Of a DNA stretch of 64,000 nt, positions 15,065 to 24,160 are shown in pieces. Positions within the stretch are counted from its first letter, which is position 1; each line of letters begins with the position of its first letter. The notes beneath the pieces were generated by a model. It did not search any database and had not been told where the DNA came from. It worked only from the letters and a program-made list of their open reading frames with translations. Source of the stretch: CAWFGW01 sp963815495 (GTDB lineage Bacteria > Bacteroidota > Bacteroidia > Cytophagales > JAAEPT01); the NCBI GenBank assembly GCA_963815495.1, contig CAWFGW010000007.1:372001-436000 (forward strand), given 5' to 3'. The translations under genes and the position numbers were made by a program.

Positions 15065-16861
15065 ATGGTTATAAATAGAAAAATTCTTTCAACCCTTTCT
15101 ATAGCAGGTATCCTAATCGGAACTGGTTGTAGTACTCAGCAAATGGTTAAAATGGCTGAGCAGCAAGAGCTTAAAGTAAACCCTTCCCCACTTGAGTTAC
15201 ATGGTGACTCTGTTGCTTTCGATGTTCAGGCGACTTTGCCAGTGAACATGTTAAAGAAAAACAGACTTTACACCATCAAGACCTATTACTCTTACGGAGA
15301 TCCTACACAAGAGTTGGCTCAAATCGAATTTAAAGATACAGAGTTCCCAAATCAGAAAGTTGAGCAACCTCAACAAAAGAGACATTTCTCATTTTTCTAT
15401 GAGGAAAGCATGAAAAGTGGGGAGCTAAAAATAAAAGGTTTAGTTTCTAACTTAGAAAAAACGAAATACAAAGAAACACCAGAATTATCAATTGCGAAAG
15501 GTGTTATCACTACTTCAAGATTGGTTAAACCTTCTTATAAAGTGTTATATGCTGACCATGGTTATAACAACCAAGAAGAGTTGGTGCCTACACAAGTTGA
15601 ATTTTTCTTTGAAAAGGGAAGTTCAAAACTACGTTCATCGGAAGTAAAAGGTGATGCAGGACAAAAATTGAATGCCTTCATTGCTGCAAAAAACAAAACA
15701 AAAACGGTAACCATTTTTGGTAGCCACTCTCCTGAAGGTTTGGAAAGTGTGAACTCTAAATTGGCAGAACAAAGAGCTACAGTAATCAAAAATTTCTATG
15801 CGAAGCAAATGAAAATGTATGATTACAAGCAAATGGCGGATTCAATCAAATTTGAAACGAAAGCTATTTTCCAGGACTGGACAGCATTCAAAAAAGAATT
15901 AGCTGCAAACGAAAGTATTTCTCCTGAAGATAAGCAAGCAGTTTTAGCTATTGTGAATAGCTCTGAAGGTTCGTTCCATGATAAGGAAAGAGAACTATCT
16001 AAACTTCCTGTCTATAAAACACTAACGAGTGAAATCTATCCTAAACTACGTATCTCTAAAACAGAAATCTTAAGCGTAAAGCCTAAGAAAACAGATGCTG
16101 AAATCAACGTATTATCCAAGTCGATTGTACAAGGTTCTGCATCAGCTGATACATTGAACATGGAAGAGTTGCTTTATTCTGCTACTTTGACTCCATTAAT
16201 TGATGAAAAAGCAGCTATCTACGAAGCAGCTACTAAAAAAGGTAGCAGCTGGGTGGCACACAACAACTTAGGAGCTACTTATGTAGAGAAGGCGATGAAA
16301 GCAAGTGAAGCAGATAAAAAAGGTTTGTTAGACAAAGCGGAAGCACAATTTAAATTAGCTGCTAACCTCAAAGAAACTGCTGTTACACTTAACAACAGAG
16401 GTATTTTGGAGTTATTCGCAAACAAAAAAGATGCTGCTGCTGCCACTTATGCTAGTGCAATGTCAAAAAGCCCAAGTGCTGATGCTAAGAAAAGTATTCA
16501 AGCTGGAATGGGTGCTATTGAAATCATGAGAGGTAATTATGTTACTGCAATTGACAACTTAGGGAGTGCTGGTTCTGATGTTGAAAACGCAATTTTCAAC
16601 TTAGGTTTAGCACAGTTGTTAAATAGAGATTATGTAAATGCTGAAAAATCATTTGAAACAGCTATATACATCAACAAGAAAAATGCTCTTGCTTATTACT
16701 GTTCTGCTATTACAGCAGCCAGACAAGATAATGTAGAGAAAATGGGCATTCAGTTAAAAGAAGCTATTGCACTTGATGCTAAATTAGCTGACAAAGCTTT
16801 GATGGACTTAGAGTTTGTGGACTACTGGACAAACGAGACTTTCTTAAATGCGCTTAAATAA
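15065..16861 (+). CDS. Outer-membrane lipoprotein with OmpA-like and TPR regions
   Basis: A 598-residue lipoprotein. The lipobox is IGTGC with Cys22, so the mature protein is probably anchored in the outer membrane. Residues 40-165 are beta-rich. Residues about 178-250 resemble a reduced OmpA-type peptidoglycan-binding domain (QVEFFFEKGSSKLRSSEV, then IFGSHSPEGLESVNSKLAEQRA). The C-terminal third is made of TPR helices (AHNNLGATYVEKAM, LNNRGILELFANK, AIFNLGLAQLLNRDY). A strong terminator ends the unit 28 bp after the stop. Lipoproteins of this kind often scaffold envelope complexes in Bacteroidota. It has no T9SS neighbour, so I do not assign it to that system. Confidence 0.8.
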   Translation: MVINRKILSTLSIAGILIGTGCSTQQMVKMAEQQELKVNPSPLELHGDSVAFDVQATLPVNMLKKNRLYTIKTYYSYGDPTQELAQIEFKDTEFPNQKVEQPQQKRHFSFFYEESMKSGELKIKGLVSNLEKTKYKETPELSIAKGVITTSRLVKPSYKVLYADHGYNNQEELVPTQVEFFFEKGSSKLRSSEVKGDAGQKLNAFIAAKNKTKTVTIFGSHSPEGLESVNSKLAEQRATVIKNFYAKQMKMYDYKQMADSIKFETKAIFQDWTAFKKELAANESISPEDKQAVLAIVNSSEGSFHDKERELSKLPVYKTLTSEIYPKLRISKTEILSVKPKKTDAEINVLSKSIVQGSASADTLNMEELLYSATLTPLIDEKAAIYEAATKKGSSWVAHNNLGATYVEKAMKASEADKKGLLDKAEAQFKLAANLKETAVTLNNRGILELFANKKDAAAATYASAMSKSPSADAKKSIQAGMGAIEIMRGNYVTAIDNLGSAGSDVENAIFNLGLAQLLNRDYVNAEKSFETAIYINKKNALAYYCSAITAARQDNVEKMGIQLKEAIALDAKLADKALMDLEFVDYWTNETFLNALK

Positions 16862-16888
16862 GCGTACACAACTTTTGTAAAGCAAAAA

Positions 16889-16919
16889 GGAGCGTGATTA
16901 AATCACGCTCCTTTTTTTT
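16889..16919 (+). terminator. Rho-independent terminator
   Basis: GGAGCGTGA (16889-16897) pairs with TCACGCTCC (16903-16911) and is followed by eight T residues. A run of five A residues lies on the other side, so the hairpin is symmetric. Confidence 0.9.
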
Positions 16920-17017
16920 GTCTCATTCGGTGCTGGTTTTTTTGACCGACAACATATGGGTGCTTGTGAAATTGATATCCTACCCTTTCTGGTCTAGCGT
17001 CTCGCTGAGACCCTAAT

Positions 17018-17160
17018 TTAAGCCAAATAATATATATCTAATAACCCTTTTCCTCCCTCATAGTCCTTCGCACTACTATAAACCCAATCTGAAGGATTTT
17101 CAACAAAACCACTTTCTACTGGATTGTTATGAATATAATCTATTCGCTGTTGTAAATCTT
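17018..17160 (-). pseudogene. C-terminal remnant of a second RAYT transposase
   Basis: The minus strand encodes RIDYIHNNPVESGFVENPSD, then WVYSSAKDYEGGKGLLDI, with a TAA at 17018-17020. It parallels the end of the complete transposase at 17232-17783 (RLDYIHNNPVTERL..., AVDYAGGKGLVEL) but is a distinct sequence, so it is a different element and not a copy of that gene. The catalytic N-terminal part is absent. Confidence 0.8.
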
Positions 17161-17175
17161 CACTTACTTGCTTAA

Positions 17176-17201
17176 GTTTAGCTTTTTCAGCGTAACTTAA
17201 G
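17176..17201. repeat. Left terminal inverted repeat of the RAYT element
   Basis: GTTTAGCTTTT plus TCA plus GCGTAACTTAAG. The same 23 bases without the TCA insert appear in reverse complement at 17872-17894. The pair flanks the transposase gene. Confidence 0.75.
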
Positions 17202-17231
17202 TCCTGCTATTTTTAGAAGTCTGTGACTTCG

Positions 17232-17783
17232 TTATCCTATCATTACCAGTTCTACCAAACCTTTTCCTCCTGCATAATCCACTGCACTACTGTAAACATA
17301 ATGTTCTGGTTCGTTTACCAAACGTTCTGTTACCGGATTATTATGGATATAATCTAATCTTTGAATTACCATCTCATTAGTTGATAGCATAATCGGTCGG
17401 TTATCTTGTTGCCAAAACTGATGGTTTTTGTTATTACTATTCTTCTCTCCGGCTTTTTTAAAAATCCATAACATCCAGTTTTTTCTACTTTCTTGTATGT
17501 TATTTTCTATCGCTGATAAGATTGTTTTGCTGGTATGCTTTTTTAAGTCTCTCAATATATCTGATAAATTATATGCTTCTTTTGCAGATGCAATCAAATG
17601 AATATGATTACTCATTATCACATAGGCATAAACTACCAGTCCTTTGGATTTAATGCAATAGGACAAGCTATCTACTATAATATCTTTGTAAATCGACCTG
17701 CTTAATGCATCTACCAAAGCTACTGTAGCAAATGTTATAAAATGAAGAGCTTGATGATCTGATATTTTATATTTGGACGACAT
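17232..17783 (-). CDS. REP-associated tyrosine transposase (RAYT, IS200/IS605-like)
   Basis: A 183-residue Y1-type transposase. The metal-binding HxH pair is in MSNHIHLIASA (near residues 57-67). The helix with the conserved residues of the family is FWQQDNRPIML, followed by RLDYIHNNPVTERLV and a YSSAVDYAGGKG ending, all typical of RAYTs. These single-strand transposases act on REP-type hairpins. The gene appears intact. It lies between a 23-bp inverted repeat pair (17176-17201 and 17872-17894), a unit of about 720 bp that abuts a truncated RHS gene. Confidence 0.9.
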   Translation of the reverse strand: MSSKYKISDHQALHFITFATVALVDALSRSIYKDIIVDSLSYCIKSKGLVVYAYVIMSNHIHLIASAKEAYNLSDILRDLKKHTSKTILSAIENNIQESRKNWMLWIFKKAGEKNSNNKNHQFWQQDNRPIMLSTNEMVIQRLDYIHNNPVTERLVNEPEHYVYSSAVDYAGGKGLVELVMIG

Positions 17784-17871
17784 GAAAAAATCTCTAAAAG
17801 GGTGTTTCCGCTTTAAATATAACTATGTCTGATAAAAACGCAGTTGCAAACTGCTACTATATTTAGTAAAG

Positions 17872-17894
17872 CTTAAGTTACGCAAAAGCTAAAC
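17872..17894. repeat. Right terminal inverted repeat of the RAYT element
   Basis: CTTAAGTTACGCAAAAGCTAAAC (23 bases) is the reverse complement of the left end except for a 3-base insert there. It ends 6 bp before the stop codon that truncates the RHS fragment. Confidence 0.75.
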
Positions 17895-17899
17895 GTAAG

Positions 17900-18540
17900 C
17901 TAGAGGGGGGGACTATTCCAAGCAAATTTCCCAGCCAACGGATCCACAGCAAAAAACCTCCCTACCCTCGGGTCATGCATACGATACTTATAATTAATAG
18001 AGTTTCCTTCCCCCTTAATTTCATCATCTTTTTCTAGCCCTTGGAAGCCATAGCGATACCCACCAGTATTGGTCGTTCTACGCACCATCTGCATGCCAAA
18101 TGGGTAATAGTCCGCTTTGCAGAGCAGGTTGGCAGTGTAGCTGTACTTTACCCCTGCTGTATACGGTGCTTTTCTATCACTAACTGTTACACACACATTA
18201 CCTAGATGATCTTTGAGTTCATAGGTTTTTTGTAACAGTTCTCGGCTCACGAGTCTTCCCTTTGCTGGATCTGATGATTTATATGGTATATAATCGAAGG
18301 TTGGGGTTGTTATTATCCATTGGTTTTTGTTGAAGCTTGCAGTATTGTAATCCACTCGTTGTATAACGTTTAAGATTTCTGGGTTAGGTATCTCACAGTT
18401 ACCATTCAGGGTTTGTGGATCATTTTTTACTCGCAACACCGACACGCTTCCTGTACCTGAGGTGGTATTGTGAAAGTACTGAACTTTGTCATATACATCA
18501 ATAGAGACAACGCCATCAGAAATTCGTGTTTTGCGCTAAG
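17900..18540 (-). pseudogene. RHS repeat-associated core fragment
   Basis: The open frame runs without stop from about 18540 to 17900. It encodes the end of an RHS/YD-repeat protein: TYELKDHLGNVCVTVSDRK, DYYPFGMQMVRR, YRYGFQGLEKDDEIKGEG and the core end RMHDPRVGRFFAVDPLAGKF. A normal gene would continue into a variable toxin tip. Here it stops after AWNSPPL at the edge of the transposase unit, next to a run of seven G. No signal, YD repeats or start codon of the expected kilobase-scale protein are present. It is a leftover 3' piece of a large polymorphic toxin or wall-associated gene. Confidence 0.85.
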
Positions 18541-18601
18541 AACTATATCTATAAGAGTACTCCCGGTTAGAAAGAAGACAACATGCTAACAAAATTGCAT
18601 C

Positions 18602-19579
18602 CTACCAGAACTGTGAAGTTGGCTTCACGTCATTGTCTTTAGTGAAACGGTAACCAATCATAAACTCATGTGAGCCAGCACTATAGTTTCTTAGATTAGA
18701 TGTAGTAATGTCATATGAATAAGCGATATCCCAGTGATCTAACAAAGTAACACCCGCTAATAAAATAACGGCATCTTTATTTCTATACGACACTCCTAAC
18801 CACGCTAAATCCTGGTACCTGAATTTTGAATTCAAATCAAACTGCATCGGAACAGGAGATACCGCTTTTACTACAAAGGAAGGTACCCAGGTAAAGTTAT
18901 TATTGATAGGAACTCGATACCCAGCTGTAGCAAAGAAATGGGTGTTTAACTTACCATCTGTCACACGATTTTGAACAGCTTCGAAATTCACCCCATTGTT
19001 AAACAATTGAAACATAGAACCTCCTACATAGTAGTTTTTATGGTATAACCACACACCCAAATTTGCGTCAGGCAAAAATTTTGATTGATTGCCGTTGATG
19101 GCTGTTTCTGGTTGCACATCGTCACTATAAAATCGCAACTGACTGGCATCTAAACGATACTGTTGAAATCCAACGAAGGCTCCTAAAGAAGCTGTTAATT
19201 TACTGGTTAAAGGCAAGTGATAAGCATACGAACCATATACTCCTGTTTTTGCGGATGGACCAGTTATATCGTTATATACATATCCCCCAACTCCGTGATG
19301 TGGCAATGGCTTCACTGATTCGTCTGCATAGGTCACTTTGCCTATTGAAGTATGCCCAGACACGTAAATATCTTTTGTTCCACCACCGTTATCGCCAAAA
19401 CCTACCCATTGTGTTCGATAAGACATCTTCACGTCTGTATAATCTTCTGTACCACCAACAGCTGGGTTGAGCGTATAGTTGTTGATCATATACATACTGT
19501 ACTGTGCTTGTTGTTGTGCAAAGACAACAATCGAAATCACGGAAAGTATTCCTGTTATTATATTTCTAATCATTTTCAT
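18602..19579 (-). CDS. PorP/SprF family type IX secretion membrane protein
   Basis: A 325-residue outer-membrane protein. Residues 1-22 are a signal peptide (ending VFAQQ). The opening AQYSMYMINNYTLNPAVGG is the signature of PorP/SprF proteins, which form beta-barrels that anchor or help export large T9SS adhesins. The rest alternates short beta strands and ends in a YRFTKDN-like terminal strand. It lies 4 bp downstream of the 1524-aa adhesin gene and is the third gene of a minus-strand OmpA - adhesin - PorP unit, so it most likely serves that adhesin. It lacks the other Por/Gld genes, which must be elsewhere. Confidence 0.93.
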   Translation of the reverse strand: MKMIRNIITGILSVISIVVFAQQQAQYSMYMINNYTLNPAVGGTEDYTDVKMSYRTQWVGFGDNGGGTKDIYVSGHTSIGKVTYADESVKPLPHHGVGGYVYNDITGPSAKTGVYGSYAYHLPLTSKLTASLGAFVGFQQYRLDASQLRFYSDDVQPETAINGNQSKFLPDANLGVWLYHKNYYVGGSMFQLFNNGVNFEAVQNRVTDGKLNTHFFATAGYRVPINNNFTWVPSFVVKAVSPVPMQFDLNSKFRYQDLAWLGVSYRNKDAVILLAGVTLLDHWDIAYSYDITTSNLRNYSAGSHEFMIGYRFTKDNDVKPTSQFW

Positions 19580-19583
19580 TTTC

Positions 19584-22500
19584 TTATCTAATTAGAGAGA
19601 TAAAATCTTTTTTCGGTTGTTGTTCCTCTCCATCCATTTCATATTCGAACACGTAGTAATACGTTGCCACGGGGACTGGATTTCCGTTATAGGTTCCATC
19701 CCAGAAATCAGAAAGTCCTTTTTGCTCGTATAACAATGTGCCCCAACGGTTAAAAATTTGAAGTCTAAAGGCATCTAATTTTTCTAAATTATCAATTTGG
19801 AACACATCATTTAACCCATCACCATTAGGAGTAAACGCATTAGGAATAACAAAACTGTAATCGACTACTACATTAATGCTATCCACATCGCTACACATTG
19901 TACCGTTTTCAGTTCTAGAGGCGCTAAAATAAAACTTCGTTTGAGTTTGTTCTGGAGTTACTTTAGCAACAGTTGAAAAACGTCCCGTCATGACTTCGTA
20001 AAGTGAGGTATCGCTTGACGACCATGAATAGGTCGCTCCTGAAAGCTCACTCTTACTCGCATCTAAGGTTACCTCTTCGTAGTCCGACAACACGATTTCA
20101 TTAGCCGCTAATACCACTTCTGGTGTTGGAATTAGGGTTACGATGCCTTGGGTAGAAGCTGTATCAAAATTCACACACACTTCAGAAGACAATACCCGCA
20201 CTGAAATCGTATCACCATCCTGTACATTGCTAGGTGAAATGGTAGATACGGTGTCAGCCAATAACTCACTGTTTAACATCCACGTGTATTTTGCTTGGTT
20301 ACCGTGATTATCATTTTCATCGTCTGAAGCTGAAACTACTAACTCTTGCGTATCACAGATGGTTAAGTTGCTTAATTCAATGGTTACATCTTCTGGTTGA
20401 TTCAATGGACCAACCACCGCAAAATCTGTGGGGTTAGTACAGACTTCATTTGGTGCTGAGGTTATCATCGTTACTTTAACTGTATCACCCTCTTGAAAAG
20501 CTGTTCTTACAATCGTATCCCCTGTTTCTGGTTCTAAAAGTGGGTTACTATTGATTCGCCATTCAAATAGAGGCGTGTTACCTCCTAAGGTTGAATTAAT
20601 GACTTCAAATCCATTTGTTTTATCTTCACACCACGTGCCTAGGTTGATACTTCCTAATGTTACACTAGGAGTGGTTATTGATATCGTTGCTGGATTATCT
20701 GCCTGCACAGTATCTGCAGCTGGACAATTGATTGCTGGAGTAAATTCAACTGTAACAACGTCATTATCGTCAAATGCAGACTTATATTTGTAAGAATCGG
20801 TACCCACAACCACATCATTTCCATTTAATTTCCATTGATAAGACCCTGTCACAGTATCAGGATAAACTAGAGCTTCCAGTTCCATCGAATCACCTGCACA
20901 AGATGATAGAGGGTCGTCTGATAATCTTACAGAAACTTCTACCAAAGCATTAATGATGATATTGTCGACACTATCCGCAGCAATTGGTGTAGTCACACAA
21001 CCCAATGAAGAAGTCATTTCAACTTTTACCACATCGCCACTGTCCAGTGAAGTTGGTTCAAAGGTGAGTCCCGTCTCCGCTGGTTGTTCACTGTCATTTA
21101 TAAACCATTTGTAAGTAGGCATGCCGCCATTTTTCAATGAATCAACAGCAAACACAATTGGTAATTCGTTTTCACACACATCATTTTTATCTGCTGATAT
21201 ATATACCTCAGGAATAAGCGCTGTAAATATTTGAGCTTTTGAAGAAGCTGATAGTGTGTTAGTGGTATAACAGCCATCGGCTACAATGGTAGCAACAACA
21301 CTTACGGAATCACCATCTGCAAAAGTCGCTTGCAACGTGTCTGTATTGGTTGTTTGTGTTGAGGTATTTATCGACCAGGTATAGCTTGCGTTTATAGCGG
21401 CACTTGCTGGAGTTATTGTTGCTTCCACAGTTACTAACTCACCTTGACAAGAAGATATAGCTGACAAACCAACAGTTGGAGTAATTTCTTCTAAACCTTG
21501 AACCGTAACGGAATCAGAAGCAGTAACACTATTTCCGCATCCATCTAATCCAGAAACTGAAACCTTTAACTCATCACCATCTTTTAAACTGATCGTAATA
21601 TTATCCGCTGTAGTCGTTTGTAATGTATCATTTCTAAACCATTGAAAAACTGAAGGTGCAGGCGTGAAATTTTGAACAGTAGCAGATGTTGAAACATCAC
21701 CTACAAGACAAATAGCTTCATCTAATCTTATTTCAATATCTACAGTAGGTTCAGGTGGTGACGTTAAGTTTACTCTGAATTCACGTGTTTCAAAACAAAT
21801 GTTTGGAGCATTATTGTCGGCTACAGTTACAGTGTAATTACCAGAGTCGGGGAAAGCGACCACTAAGGAATCATCAGTAGCGGTTAGCAACGTATCACCG
21901 TTTCTAGTCCATAAATAGTTCCATGAACCGTTGTTTGTCCCCCCAATAACGTTTGCTTTTAAGGTGACAGGACCACTGTTACAGGATACCCCGAGATTTA
22001 ATGCGGTGTTTTCTAATTCAGGAGGTGTACAGCCAGCACAAGCTATTGGATCATAAACGGCTTGTACTTGAACGGGGTCGCAAACGGAGCCAGAAGATAT
22101 GGCCCAATTAAAATATGGTAAACTTGAAGAACCATATACCGCTTGTGTTAATGTGATGAAGTCAGAATTAAAACTAAAACCAGCTAACCCAGAAGGGGAT
22201 GTTGGTTGATATGCAAATATTTGAGAACTCGACCCGTTATCCATCTTCCCAAGTAAATAAATTCTATAAGTTTTACCTTTTTCAAGATCAGCACCAATAG
22301 CCAAAACCTGTTTCGCACCAGGAGCTTCAGGACAGTTACAATGATCACTAATTGCTGGTTCGTCCACTATAACCTCAGCTACTACTGGCCCTACAGGCCC
22401 ATTATCCCACTCAAGTATCTTTACCCCAGTCTTAATAACATTCTGAAAACCAGACCAAACGGCATACATTGTTAAGGAATCAAGAGTGAAATCATTATTA

Positions 22501-24158
22501 ACAGTAAACTCTACCCATTCACTAGTACTATTAAATGGAGAACCTGAACTAAAAGTTGATGAGTTTCCAATAGGACCAGTAACAGAACTTACCGTGGACT
22601 GATCCTTCACATAAAAAGAAGTGGTCTTGGTTAACGTATCCGCAGTTTTAAAATTTAACCCAAAGCCAACAGAATCTGTAAGTGCCGCATCGGAATACCA
22701 TACATAATTAATTGAATCGGCTGGAGCATTGGTTATGCTTAATTTGACAGAATCTCCATCGGCAGGACAAAAGTTAGCATTTACAGCCTGGATAGTTGAA
22801 GATGAAACAACTATTTCGTCTTCAACATCATCACAAATCAGGTCTTTAATAATTACTTTATAAGTACCTACTTCATTGATCTGAATGGTCTGCTGATTTC
22901 TGAAATTGCCCAATGTATCCCCATCTTTCACCCATGTATATCCTGACCCCAAACTGTAAGAAGGATCTAGAACAGCTGTGGCTGGATTACATAAATCAAT
23001 ATCATCTCCTAAGTCTACAGGAATTGTGCCTTGTGATAGCTCCATTGAGTCCACTTTAGTTCCGCAACTAGCAGCCTTATCTGTTACTTCAACTTTATAG
23101 ACCCCCACTTGAAAAGGTATGTATGTTTGATCAGTAGCTCCTGAAATTAAAGCTCCATTTCGAAACCATTTATAAGATACTTTTGGCCCAGTGTGAGATA
23201 CTGATAAAGTATCTGTTATTTCACGACACACTGCGGTATCATTTTTTAAATCAAAATCAAAATATTGACCTATTCGAATTTTATCCGTTTTAATACAGCT
23301 ACCATTCGTTTTCATGCATAATGCATAAGTTCCAGCATTGGTAATTTCCAAAGTTGAAAGGGTATCGGCATCACTTGTACTCCATAAAAATTGATATTTG
23401 TTTCCATCTGTATCACTAATATTTTTAGGGCTAAGAACAATTTTTCCATCTGTCCCACAAAAAGTTAAGTTAGGCCCTAATTCTGGTGTTATTCCTTGTT
23501 CACCAAAATCGCAACCAGCTTTAAAGGTAATATCATCAAGAGCAAAGTCATTGGAAAAACCACAATCTTCAACCTGATCATTTATAATCCTTATAGTTAC
23601 AGGTCCTGATATTGACCCAGAAAACCATGAAGAATCAACCACTGAAATCCAAACCCCTTCGCTTGTAGGTGTAACTATGGGCTGTGCCAAAACACTGTCT
23701 CCTATTTCGAACTTTAAATTGGCTCTTGCTCCTGCATTCGCATCTTCCAAATTACTTATGAATACTTCGAAAAAATAACGAGTATCTTTTGCTATATTCA
23801 CTGTCTGTTGCCAAACTATACGATTAGAAGGATTAACCTTATCACATAATCCATCTATCATCAAAAACTGATTCCCGCTTTTGGGACTACCAGAAAAAGC
23901 TGAGTTAAAAAATGAAGCATTACTGCCTACATAATAATCTCCAGCAACTGAATAACCCAACGTAGAGGGGTTTTTATTCCAACTATTATAGTCTGGACCA
24001 GTTGAAAACCCAAAATCACCATCTTCAAAACCGCCATTCACAATCAAGTTTTGACCAACAACAATATTTGTATCACAATTTATCAGTTCTTCATCTTGAC
24101 CAAAAACTGAACAGAAAGTGCTTAAAAGCACAAACAATATTATAATCTTATTCCTCAT
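19584..24158 (-). CDS. Giant SprB-like adhesin with CHU_C-type T9SS sorting domain
   Basis: A 1524-residue surface protein. Residues 1-20 are a signal peptide (MRNKIIILFVLLSTFCSVFG). Residues 30-215 form an N-terminal lectin-like beta domain (NLIVNGGFEDGDFGF). Many Ig/PKD-like repeats follow, each with a W-x-x-N/D strand and a DSV/GD turn (for example VGVYKVEVTDKAASCGTKVDS). The final 90 residues are the gliding-motility-associated domain (FVIPNAFTPNGDGLNDVF, IFNRWGTLLYEQK, FWDGTYNG), the type B signal for export by the type IX system. The protein sits 2 bp after the OmpA-like gene and 4 bp before PorP/SprF. It is likely an adhesin used in attachment or gliding. The frame is intact over 4.5 kb. 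Confidence 0.93.
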   Translation of the reverse strand: MRNKIIILFVLLSTFCSVFGQDEELINCDTNIVVGQNLIVNGGFEDGDFGFSTGPDYNSWNKNPSTLGYSVAGDYYVGSNASFFNSAFSGSPKSGNQFLMIDGLCDKVNPSNRIVWQQTVNIAKDTRYFFEVFISNLEDANAGARANLKFEIGDSVLAQPIVTPTSEGVWISVVDSSWFSGSISGPVTIRIINDQVEDCGFSNDFALDDITFKAGCDFGEQGITPELGPNLTFCGTDGKIVLSPKNISDTDGNKYQFLWSTSDADTLSTLEITNAGTYALCMKTNGSCIKTDKIRIGQYFDFDLKNDTAVCREITDTLSVSHTGPKVSYKWFRNGALISGATDQTYIPFQVGVYKVEVTDKAASCGTKVDSMELSQGTIPVDLGDDIDLCNPATAVLDPSYSLGSGYTWVKDGDTLGNFRNQQTIQINEVGTYKVIIKDLICDDVEDEIVVSSSTIQAVNANFCPADGDSVKLSITNAPADSINYVWYSDAALTDSVGFGLNFKTADTLTKTTSFYVKDQSTVSSVTGPIGNSSTFSSGSPFNSTSEWVEFTVNNDFTLDSLTMYAVWSGFQNVIKTGVKILEWDNGPVGPVVAEVIVDEPAISDHCNCPEAPGAKQVLAIGADLEKGKTYRIYLLGKMDNGSSSQIFAYQPTSPSGLAGFSFNSDFITLTQAVYGSSSLPYFNWAISSGSVCDPVQVQAVYDPIACAGCTPPELENTALNLGVSCNSGPVTLKANVIGGTNNGSWNYLWTRNGDTLLTATDDSLVVAFPDSGNYTVTVADNNAPNICFETREFRVNLTSPPEPTVDIEIRLDEAICLVGDVSTSATVQNFTPAPSVFQWFRNDTLQTTTADNITISLKDGDELKVSVSGLDGCGNSVTASDSVTVQGLEEITPTVGLSAISSCQGELVTVEATITPASAAINASYTWSINTSTQTTNTDTLQATFADGDSVSVVATIVADGCYTTNTLSASSKAQIFTALIPEVYISADKNDVCENELPIVFAVDSLKNGGMPTYKWFINDSEQPAETGLTFEPTSLDSGDVVKVEMTSSLGCVTTPIAADSVDNIIINALVEVSVRLSDDPLSSCAGDSMELEALVYPDTVTGSYQWKLNGNDVVVGTDSYKYKSAFDDNDVVTVEFTPAINCPAADTVQADNPATISITTPSVTLGSINLGTWCEDKTNGFEVINSTLGGNTPLFEWRINSNPLLEPETGDTIVRTAFQEGDTVKVTMITSAPNEVCTNPTDFAVVGPLNQPEDVTIELSNLTICDTQELVVSASDDENDNHGNQAKYTWMLNSELLADTVSTISPSNVQDGDTISVRVLSSEVCVNFDTASTQGIVTLIPTPEVVLAANEIVLSDYEEVTLDASKSELSGATYSWSSSDTSLYEVMTGRFSTVAKVTPEQTQTKFYFSASRTENGTMCSDVDSINVVVDYSFVIPNAFTPNGDGLNDVFQIDNLEKLDAFRLQIFNRWGTLLYEQKGLSDFWDGTYNGNPVPVATYYYVFEYEMDGEEQQPKKDFISLIR

Positions 24159-24160
24159 AA

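Noticed and set aside
17900..18540. RHS fragment as an active polymorphic toxin.
   Set aside because: The toxin tip, YD repeats and start region are missing, and the frame ends at the RAYT unit.
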